A stretch of 64,000 nucleotides of DNA, taken from contig JAPWJW010000003.1 in NCBI GenBank assembly GCA_028283825.1, forward strand, positions 1,860,501 to 1,924,500. The letters are read 5' to 3'. Shown here in pieces: positions 58,202 to 64,000 of the stretch (position 1 is its first letter; the number at the start of each line of letters is the position of its first letter). Position numbers and translations under genes: made by a program. The DNA comes from Azospirillaceae bacterium (GTDB taxonomy: Bacteria; Pseudomonadota; Alphaproteobacteria; Azospirillales; Azospirillaceae). The notes under the pieces are model-generated. The model was given only the letters and a program-made list of their open reading frames with translations. It was not told the DNA's origin and did no database searches.

Positions 58202-58912
58202 CTAACGCTTGCGCCTGCGAAAGCGCAGGTACACCGGCACGCGGCCGGCCTCCAGCGCCTTCTGTTCGTAGCGGGTCTGGACCCAGTCGGCCGGCGGCAC
58301 GCGCCAGTCGGCGGCGGATGTCGCCAGCCATTCCAGCTCCGGCCAGCGCCAGGCATGTTCCAGCATCCAGCGGCACAGCTGGGGATCGTCGGTCGCCAGG
58401 CGCAGTTCCGCCCCGTCCTTCAACACGCGGGCGATGCGCGGCAGGTTGGCCGGGCCGACGAAACGGCGTTCGGCATGACGCAGCTTGGGCCAGGGGTCGG
58501 CGAACAGCACGAACAGGCGGCCCACGCTGGCCTCGGGCAGGGCGTCCAGGATGGGGCGGGCGTCATCGGGGCAGATGCGCAGGTTGGCCGTCAGGTCGCG
58601 CGCCTCGACATGCTGCAGCAGGCCGGCGACGCCGTTGATGAACGGCTCACACCCGATGAAGCCGATGTCGGGATTGCTGGCCGCCTGTTCGGCCAGATGC
58701 TCGCCACCGCCGAACCCGACCTCGAACCACAGGTCGCGCTTAGGCGTGGCGAACAGGGTGCTTGGGTCCAACGGGCCGCCATCGGCGGGGGGATCCAGCT
58801 GCAACCGGGGCAGCAGGTCCTCGATCAGCGAGGTCCGGTGCTGGCGCAGGGGCCGGCCCCGGCGGCGGCCGTACAGCAGGGTGCGGTGCTGGGCGGAACT
58901 GTCATCGGTCAT
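58202..58912 (-). CDS. trmB: tRNA (guanine-N7)-methyltransferase
   Basis: A 236-residue SAM-dependent enzyme that makes m7G46 in tRNA. Marks are DLWFEVGFGGGEHLAEQA (motif I), RLFVLFADPWPKLRHAERRFV and the C-terminal RYEQKALEAGRVPVYLRF. The ATG at 58912 (MTDDSSAQHRTL) is chosen; the longer frame from 58975 runs through the metK terminator hairpin. It lies downstream of metK on the same strand. Confidence 0.95.
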   Translation of the reverse strand: MTDDSSAQHRTLLYGRRRGRPLRQHRTSLIEDLLPRLQLDPPADGGPLDPSTLFATPKRDLWFEVGFGGGEHLAEQAASNPDIGFIGCEPFINGVAGLLQHVEARDLTANLRICPDDARPILDALPEASVGRLFVLFADPWPKLRHAERRFVGPANLPRIARVLKDGAELRLATDDPQLCRWMLEHAWRWPELEWLATSAADWRVPPADWVQTRYEQKALEAGRVPVYLRFRRRKR

Positions 58913-58947
58913 GATGGGATCGGGATGTGCGGCCACAGAAAAGCCAA

Positions 58948-58980
58948 GGGCCTTGGCGATCAGGTGATCGGCCAAGGCCC
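58948..58980 (-). terminator. Terminator between metK and trmB
   Basis: GGGCCTTGGCGATC pairs with GATCGGCCAAGGCCC (one bulged base), followed on the minus strand by TTGGCTTTTC. It begins about 20 bases after the metK stop. Confidence 0.7.
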
Positions 58981-59002
58981 CGGCATCAGAACGGGCGAAC
59001 CC

Positions 59003-60163
59003 TTAGAACGCGCGCTTCAGCTCGTCCACCAGATCCAGCTTCTCCCACGAGAAGCCGCCGTCGGCGTCGGGCGTGCGGCCGAAATGGCCGTAGGCCGCCG
59101 TGCGGGCGTAGATGGGACGGTTCAGCTTCAGATGCTCCCGGATGCCGCGGGGGCTGAGGTTCATCAGCTCACGCAGCACACCGGCCAGCTTTTCCTCATC
59201 CACCCGGCCGGTGCCGGCGGTGTCGATGTAGACCGACAGCGGGTGCGACACGCCGATGGCGTAGCTGAGCTGGATGGTGCAGCGGTCGGCCAGGCCGGCG
59301 CCGACCACGTTCTTGGCCAGGTAGCGCGCGGCGTAGGCGGCCGAGCGGTCCACCTTCGTCGGGTCCTTGCCGGAGAAGGCGCCGCCGCCGTGCGGGGCGG
59401 CACCGCCGTAGGTGTCGACGATGATCTTGCGACCGGTCAGGCCGGCGTCGCCGTCCGGGCCGCCGATGACGAAGCGGCCGGTCGGGTTGACGTAGAAGTG
59501 CGCCTCATCGCACATCCAGCCTTCCGGCAGCACCTTCAGCACGTGCGGGCGCACGATCTCGCGCACGGCGTCCTGGTCCAGGCCCTCGGCATGCTGGGTG
59601 GACACGACGACGGAGGTGGCGCGCACCGGCTTGCCGTCCACGTACTGCAGGCTGACCTGGCTCTTGGCGTCGGGCGCCAGTTCCTTGACACCGCCGTGGC
59701 GGGCGTCGGCCAGCGACTTCAGGATGCGGTGGGAATAGTGGATGGGCGCCGGCATCAGATCGTCGGTCTCGCGGCAGGCGTAACCGAACATGATGCCCTG
59801 GTCGCCGGCCCCCTCGTCCTTGTTGCCGGCGGCGTCCACGCCCACGGCGATGTCGGCCGACTGGGCGTGCAGCAGGATTTCGATTTCCGCCGTGTTCCAG
59901 TGGAAACCATCCTGCTCGTAGCCGATGGCCTTGACGGTCTGACGGGCGACACCCTCGACCTCGCGCAGCAGGCCCTCGGGCCCGCGCACTTCACCGGCGA
60001 TGACGATGCGGTTGGTGGTGGCCAGCGTTTCGCAGGCGACACGGGCGTAGGGATCCTGAGCCAGGAACAGATCGACCACGCCATCCGAGATTTGATCGCA
60101 GACCTTATCCGGATGACCTTCGGAAACGGACTCGCTGGTGAAGACGTAATTGGATTGGGCCAC
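59003..60163 (-). CDS. metK: S-adenosylmethionine synthetase
   Basis: A 386-residue enzyme that makes SAM from methionine and ATP. Signatures are [19 protein letters not shown] at the N-terminus, [12 protein letters not shown] near 120 and [22 protein letters not shown] near 258. No SAM riboswitch is recognised in the 60-base leader; instead two CGTAAATA direct repeats lie there. It follows the XRE regulator gene and its terminator. Confidence 0.98.
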   Translation of the reverse strand: MAQSNYVFTSESVSEGHPDKVCDQISDGVVDLFLAQDPYARVACETLATTNRIVIAGEVRGPEGLLREVEGVARQTVKAIGYEQDGFHWNTAEIEILLHAQSADIAVGVDAAGNKDEGAGDQGIMFGYACRETDDLMPAPIHYSHRILKSLADARHGGVKELAPDAKSQVSLQYVDGKPVRATSVVVSTQHAEGLDQDAVREIVRPHVLKVLPEGWMCDEAHFYVNPTGRFVIGGPDGDAGLTGRKIIVDTYGGAAPHGGGAFSGKDPTKVDRSAAYAARYLAKNVVGAGLADRCTIQLSYAIGVSHPLSVYIDTAGTGRVDEEKLAGVLRELMNLSPRGIREHLKLNRPIYARTAAYGHFGRTPDADGGFSWEKLDLVDELKRAF

Positions 60164-60178
60164 GGGATCGCCTCGGCT

Positions 60179-60199
60179 TATTTACGACGGCTATTTACG
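60179..60199 (-). promoter_or_regulatory. CGTAAATA direct repeats upstream of metK
   Basis: TATTTACG occurs at 60179-60186 and 60192-60199 (CGTAAATA on the minus strand), 13 bases apart, 16 to 36 bases before the metK start. They sit where a regulator or RNA polymerase would bind. No factor can be named. Confidence 0.4.
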
Positions 60200-60221
60200 G
60201 AAAACGGCATGTGATATGGAC

Positions 60222-60263
60222 AAAAAACGCCGCTTGGCGTGCAACGGCCAAGCGGCGTTTTTT
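60222..60263 (-). terminator. Strong bidirectional terminator after the XRE regulator
   Basis: AAAAAACGCCGCTTGG and CCAAGCGGCGTTTTTT form a 16-bp stem with T runs on both strands. It separates the regulator from metK. Confidence 0.9.
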
Positions 60264-60300
60264 CGCAGGCTTCTACAGAGCGGTCAAGGGGCAGCCCCTA

Positions 60301-60768
60301 TCACGCCACATCTGCCACAGATTCCACACCGGAATTGGCAACCGCCTTGGTCAGTTCGAACAGGCGCTTGCGCACGGCGGGATCGGCGATGCGGTAATAA
60401 GCGCGAACCAATTCAAGGGTTTCGCGCTTGGCCATCGGGTCGGCGTCGAAGCCCATGTCGGGCAGCGCCTCGTCCACGATGTCAGCGGGGTTGTCGCCCG
60501 CCATGTCGTCGAAGAAGAAGGAGACGGGGACGTCCAGCACGCGCGACAGGTCGAACAGGCGTGACGCGCCGATGCGGTTGGCGCCGCGCTCATACTTCTG
60601 CACCTGCTGGAAGGTCAGGCCGATGGCCTCGCCCAGCTTCTCCTGGCTCATGCCCAGCAGGGTGCGGCGCAAGCGCACGCGGCTGCCGACATGAACGTCG
60701 ATCGGGTTGGGCTTTCCGATCCGCGGTCGCCCACCGGTGGAGCGGCGGACCTCTACTTCAGTCTCCAT
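60301..60768 (-). CDS. XRE-family transcriptional regulator
   Basis: A 155-residue protein with a Cro/CI helix-turn-helix at residues 28-82 (VGSRVRLRRTLLGMSQEKLGEAIGLTFQQVQKYERGANRIGASRLFDLSRVLDVPVSFFFDDM). This form, with the following C-terminal RETLELVRAYYRIADPAVRKRLFELTKAV, is widespread next to metK in alphaproteobacteria. Its targets are unknown here. Confidence 0.94.
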   Translation of the reverse strand: METEVEVRRSTGGRPRIGKPNPIDVHVGSRVRLRRTLLGMSQEKLGEAIGLTFQQVQKYERGANRIGASRLFDLSRVLDVPVSFFFDDMAGDNPADIVDEALPDMGFDADPMAKRETLELVRAYYRIADPAVRKRLFELTKAVANSGVESVADVA

Positions 60769-61009
60769 GATCCAAATCCTTACGTTACGGATCGATTACG
60801 ACCCTAAGACAGGCGTTGCGGGGTGGTCAAGGTGCCGGCCTGCATCCCACCGTCCCGCTTCCTGGCCCTTGTTTCGGTGCGTTCCCTTCCCCTGGGGGCA
60901 GCCCCCAACGTCGCGGAACTTGGCCTCATGGTACGGCGGCGGAACCCATCCCGGTTCATGGATCACAACCCGGGATATGCATGGCCCCCAAGCCACCGAC
61001 CACTTCGCC

Positions 61010-62641
61010 TCAAAGGCCCTGCCTGCCTTGATACATCCGAAGCGTGAAAAAATAGATAACGCCCAATACAGCCAAGAGTAAAGCCGCCAAGGGGGCATCA
61101 CCCCATCGGGCATAAGGTGTAGGCGCCGGTATAGACTGCGGTAACGGAAGGTCGAGGACTCCCTGGGTCCCTAGCGCCAAATGACCCAATACGCGCCCAT
61201 AGGGATCTACCACGGCCGAAATACCCGTGTTGGCGGCGCGCACCAGGGGCAGGCCTTCCTCGATGGCGCGCATGGTGGCGATGGCCAGGTGCTGGTGCGG
61301 CCCCGCCGTCTGGCCGTACCAGGCGTCGTTGGTGACGTTCAGCAGCCATTGCGGGCGCTGGGCATCCTTCGTCCCCGCCTCCTGCGCCGTGACGGCGCCG
61401 GGGAAGATGACCTCGTAACAGATCAGGGGGCTGACCGGCGGCAGGCCCGGCAGGTCCAGGGTGCGCGGGCCGGCCCCCGCCCCCAGGATGGAGTTCGACG
61501 GCGCCACCAGCGCCACCGCGCGCAGGGGCAGCCAATGGCGGAAGGGCGTGTATTCGCCGAAGGGCACCAGGTGGGCCTTGTCGTAATGGTCCAGCGCCCG
61601 GCCCTGGTCGTTCACCACCACCAGGCTGTTCCAATAGGTGTCGGTATTGTCCTGCGCCCCGGGCGACCCGGCGGGCGTCAGGCGCAGGCTGCCGGTCAGG
61701 GTCAGGCCGCCGGGCGGCGTCACCTGGGCGACGGCCTTCAGCAGTTCAGGCTCATCCTCCAGCAGGTAGGGCACGGCCGTTTCCGGCCAGACCAGGGTGG
61801 TGACGGGTGCGGCCCCCGGCGGCTGCGGCTGGCGCGACAGGGCCAGCAGCAGGCGGACATGGTCCAGTTCCGTGTCCGCGTTCCACTTGTCGCTCTGCGC
61901 GATGTTGGGCTGCACCAGGCGCAGCGTGATACCCGGCACCAGCGGGGCCTCGCCCGCCGGCACGCGGATAATGCCGTAGACGGCCATCGCCATCACCAGG
62001 GCCAGGCCCGCCGCCGGCGCCCCCCAAGGCCGGCGCCCGCCATCCGCCAGCACGGCCGCCAGGCTGGCCGGCAGCACCGTCAACAGGGACAGGCCGTAGA
62101 CGCCCACCAGGGCACCCATCTGCGCCGGGCCCGGCAGGCCGACCCAGGCATAACCCATCAGGTTCCAGGGAAAACCGGTGAAGGCGTGGCCGCGCGCATA
62201 TTCCACCACCGTCCACAGCACGGCGAACAGCAGGCAGCGCGCGACGCCGCCCAGGCGGAAATGCCGCACCAGCGCCCACCAGGCCAGCGTGCCGGTGCCT
62301 ACGAACAAGCCCAGCAGGAAGGGCAGCCCGGCCACGGCGAAGGGCAGCATGGCCCAGAAGCGGGGGAAGACCAGCAGTGCCGCCCCCACCCAATAGAGGC
62401 CCAGCACGAAATGACCGAAGGCGAAGGCCAGGCCGGTCCAGAAGGCCTGGGCCGGCCGCTCCACCCCGTCCAGCAGCCAGATCAGCCCGGGAAAGGCCAG
62501 CCACAGCACCGGCACGGCGTTGATGGGCGGCATGGCCAGGGTGGCCAGCCCGCCCAGCAGGGCGGCCAGGCCCAGGCGCCGCCATCGGCCGGCCCCGCGC
62601 ATGCGGGTGGCGAGGCGGGCCAGGCGATCAGGCAGGCTCAC
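61010..62641 (-). CDS. lnt: Apolipoprotein N-acyltransferase
   Basis: A 543-residue inner-membrane enzyme that adds the third acyl chain to lipoproteins. About seven hydrophobic segments fill residues 20-215 and one more lies at the C-terminus (LAALLLAVLGVIYFFTL). The periplasmic nitrilase domain has the catalytic Glu in LVWPETAVPYLL, Lys in DHYDKAHLVPFGEYTPF and Cys in PLICYEVIFP. It lies between corC and the XRE-metK genes, a common order. Confidence 0.97.
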   Translation of the reverse strand: MSLPDRLARLATRMRGAGRWRRLGLAALLGGLATLAMPPINAVPVLWLAFPGLIWLLDGVERPAQAFWTGLAFAFGHFVLGLYWVGAALLVFPRFWAMLPFAVAGLPFLLGLFVGTGTLAWWALVRHFRLGGVARCLLFAVLWTVVEYARGHAFTGFPWNLMGYAWVGLPGPAQMGALVGVYGLSLLTVLPASLAAVLADGGRRPWGAPAAGLALVMAMAVYGIIRVPAGEAPLVPGITLRLVQPNIAQSDKWNADTELDHVRLLLALSRQPQPPGAAPVTTLVWPETAVPYLLEDEPELLKAVAQVTPPGGLTLTGSLRLTPAGSPGAQDNTDTYWNSLVVVNDQGRALDHYDKAHLVPFGEYTPFRHWLPLRAVALVAPSNSILGAGAGPRTLDLPGLPPVSPLICYEVIFPGAVTAQEAGTKDAQRPQWLLNVTNDAWYGQTAGPHQHLAIATMRAIEEGLPLVRAANTGISAVVDPYGRVLGHLALGTQGVLDLPLPQSIPAPTPYARWGDAPLAALLLAVLGVIYFFTLRMYQGRQGL

Positions 62642-62673
62642 GATAGGGGGAATCTCCGCTTCGGAAAGGCGGC

Positions 62674-63600
62674 TCAGGATCCGGTCGCCAGCGACGCGTC
62701 CAGGCCGGTTCTGGCCGGCAGGTTGCGCACCCGCAGCCGCTTGATGTGGCGGGGGTCGGCGTCCACCACCTCGAACTCGATGCCCGAGGGATGGACCAGC
62801 GTCTCACCCCGGCGGGGAATGCGGCCGGCCAGCGAGAACACCAGGCCACCCAAGGTATCGACCTCTTCGCGTTCCTCATCATCCAGGACGGGGCCGACGC
62901 GGGCCTCGAATTCCTCCAGCGGCAGGCGGGCGTCGACGATCAGCGTGCCGTCGGGACGTTCGATGATGCGCGGCTGCACCGCCTCATCATGTTCGTCCTC
63001 GATCTCGCCGACGATCTCCTCCACCAGATCCTCAATGGTGACCAGGCCGTCGATGCCGCCGAATTCATCCACCACCAGGGCCATGTGCTGGTGCGCCTGG
63101 CGCATGTGCAGCAGCAGGTCCAGGATGGGCATGCTGGGCGCCACGATCTGCACCTCGCGCACGATGGCGGCCAGGTCGAAGGGGCGCTGGTCGGCCACCA
63201 CCGCCAGCACGTCCTTGATGTGCACCATGCCGATCACGTCATCCAGGGTTTCCCGGTAGACCGGCATGCGGGAGTGCGCATCCTCCGAAAAACGGCGGAT
63301 CAGGTCGTTCAGGCTGATCGAGATCTCGATACCCAGGATGTCGGCGCGGGGGACCATGATGTCCACCACCGCGCGGCCGCGCAGCTTCAGGATGTTGGCC
63401 AGTAGCACGCGTTCGTTGCCGCCGACCGAGGTTTCATCCGCGCTGGTTTCCTCGATCAATTCTTCGATGGTGTCGCGCAGCGTGGGGTCCACGCGCCCGC
63501 CCAGGGCGGCACGCAGCCAGCCCCGGAATTGCTGGGTCAATGACCCGTGATCTTCCGCCCCGTCTTCACGGGGCGTTCGACTGTCGGAAAGGTCGGCCAT
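62674..63600 (-). CDS. corC: CorC/HlyC-type CBS-domain protein
   Basis: A 308-residue cytosolic protein with a CBS pair (DIMVPRADILGIE... and AIVREVQIVAPSMPILDLLLHMR) and a C-terminal CorC_HlyC domain (DGTLIVDARLPLEEFEARVG...EVDTLGGLVFSLAGRIPRRGE). It lacks the N-terminal membrane DUF21 domain of longer CorB-type proteins. The family is linked to Mg/Co efflux. It lies between ybeY and lnt, three bases after ybeY. Confidence 0.94.
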   Translation of the reverse strand: MADLSDSRTPREDGAEDHGSLTQQFRGWLRAALGGRVDPTLRDTIEELIEETSADETSVGGNERVLLANILKLRGRAVVDIMVPRADILGIEISISLNDLIRRFSEDAHSRMPVYRETLDDVIGMVHIKDVLAVVADQRPFDLAAIVREVQIVAPSMPILDLLLHMRQAHQHMALVVDEFGGIDGLVTIEDLVEEIVGEIEDEHDEAVQPRIIERPDGTLIVDARLPLEEFEARVGPVLDDEEREEVDTLGGLVFSLAGRIPRRGETLVHPSGIEFEVVDADPRHIKRLRVRNLPARTGLDASLATGS

Positions 63601-63603
63601 TGT

Positions 63604-64000
63604 TTAGTGCGCGTTCTCTTCGCTCTGGTCATCGCGGGTGGGGCCGGCGCCGTCCCGGTAGGGATCGGCGATGCCCATGTCGGCAAGGATCACCGTTTCA
63701 AGCCGTTCCATGGTTTCGGCCTCGGCATCCTCGATGTGATCATAACCCAACAAGTGAAGCACGCCATGGATCACGAGGTGGGTCAAGTGGTTGGCGATGG
63801 GTTTGGCCTGTTCGGCGGCCTCCGTCACCAAGGTTTCATACGCCAGGATGATGTCGCCCAGCAGATAGGGCGGGCGTTCCATGCCCTCCGGCAGGTCGAA
63901 ATCGTCGCCCTCATCCTCGTCATCCCCCTCATCCAGCATGGGGAAGGACAGGACGTTGGTGGGCTTGTCCTTGCCCCGGTACTGGTTGTTCAGCACCTGG
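63604..64000 (-). CDS. ybeY: Endoribonuclease YbeY / rRNA maturation factor (5' part outside window)
   Basis: About 132 C-terminal residues are visible; the start lies beyond the window. The zinc motif is [11 protein letters not shown] near the middle, preceded by [18 protein letters not shown]. YbeY trims 16S rRNA and acts in ribosome quality control. An acidic insert ([17 protein letters not shown]) follows the conserved start. It is first of the ybeY-corC-lnt set. Confidence 0.95.
   Translation of the reverse strand, partial: QVLNNQYRGKDKPTNVLSFPMLDEGDDEDEGDDFDLPEGMERPPYLLGDIILAYETLVTEAAEQAKPIANHLTHLVIHGVLHLLGYDHIEDAEAETMERLETVILADMGIADPYRDGAGPTRDDQSEENAH

Noticed and set aside
60164-60221. 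SAM riboswitch upstream of metK
   Set aside because: The leader is under 60 bases and shows none of the SAM-II or other known core motifs.
61181-63259. 692-codon plus-strand frame opposite lnt and corC
   Set aside because: It crosses two well-supported genes in antisense and its translation is low-complexity Gln/Arg/Gly.

Overview
The window is high-GC DNA (roughly two thirds G+C by eye) from an alphaproteobacterium, most likely Rhodospirillales, Azospirillaceae-like. The gene orders addB-addA, accD-trpA-trpB, rimP-nusA-ylxR-infB-rbfA-truB-rpsO-pnp, thrS-infC and ybeY-corC-lnt-(XRE)-metK-trmB, together with ChvG/ChvI and an Irr-type Fur protein, fit that group. No genus can be fixed from the sequence alone. 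Most of the window is conserved chromosomal backbone; only one insertion sequence is visible, and no rRNA, tRNA, CRISPR or prophage was found.

Layout. 1-5.3 kb: AddAB recombination helicase-nuclease and a glutathione transferase. 5.4-7.9 kb: two overlapping unknown genes. 8.1-11.2 kb: thioredoxin and a TonB-dependent receptor behind an iron-box-like palindrome. 11.2-12.35 kb: palindromic mini-elements plus an IS630-family element. 12.4-17 kb: folC, accD, trpA, trpB. 17-20.4 kb: ChvG/ChvI and a PNPOx-like protein. 20.4-27.3 kb: an NAD(P)-binding protein, two small paralogous membrane proteins, an irr-rubrerythrin-DUF3501 set, a nitronate-monooxygenase-like flavoprotein, GDPD and an L,D-transpeptidase. 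27.3-34 kb: a low-complexity protein, ribA, a methyltransferase, an atypical response regulator with a DUF882 lipoprotein, and a beta-barrel protein. 34.4-44.3 kb: the translation and RNA-decay cluster pnp to rimP. 44.8-50.8 kb: a 2-hydroxyacid dehydrogenase, an SH3 protein, and a class II aldolase with mtnK and mtnA that together suggest a methylthioadenosine salvage (DHAP) shunt; an HTH-GrlR-like regulator and an orphan antitoxin sit between mtnK and mtnA. 51-64 kb: infC (apparently starting at AUA), thrS, two glycosyltransferases, two hydrolases, trmB, metK, an XRE regulator, lnt, corC and a partial ybeY.

The most unusual feature is between the genes. At least eight copies of a structured intergenic repeat (up to about 160 bp, up to five hairpins) lie in both orientations. 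Stem sequences differ between copies but pairing is largely kept, while loop and linker motifs are conserved (CGGATG, GCGGAC, GAGGA, CTGAGGG). Several copies fill almost the whole space between two stop codons. One copy appears to have taken successive insertions at a TA between two of its hairpins, including the IS630 element. A second kind of palindrome begins TA-GAGC and ends GCTC-TA, like the IS630 ends, and may be a miniature element mobilised by such a transposase.
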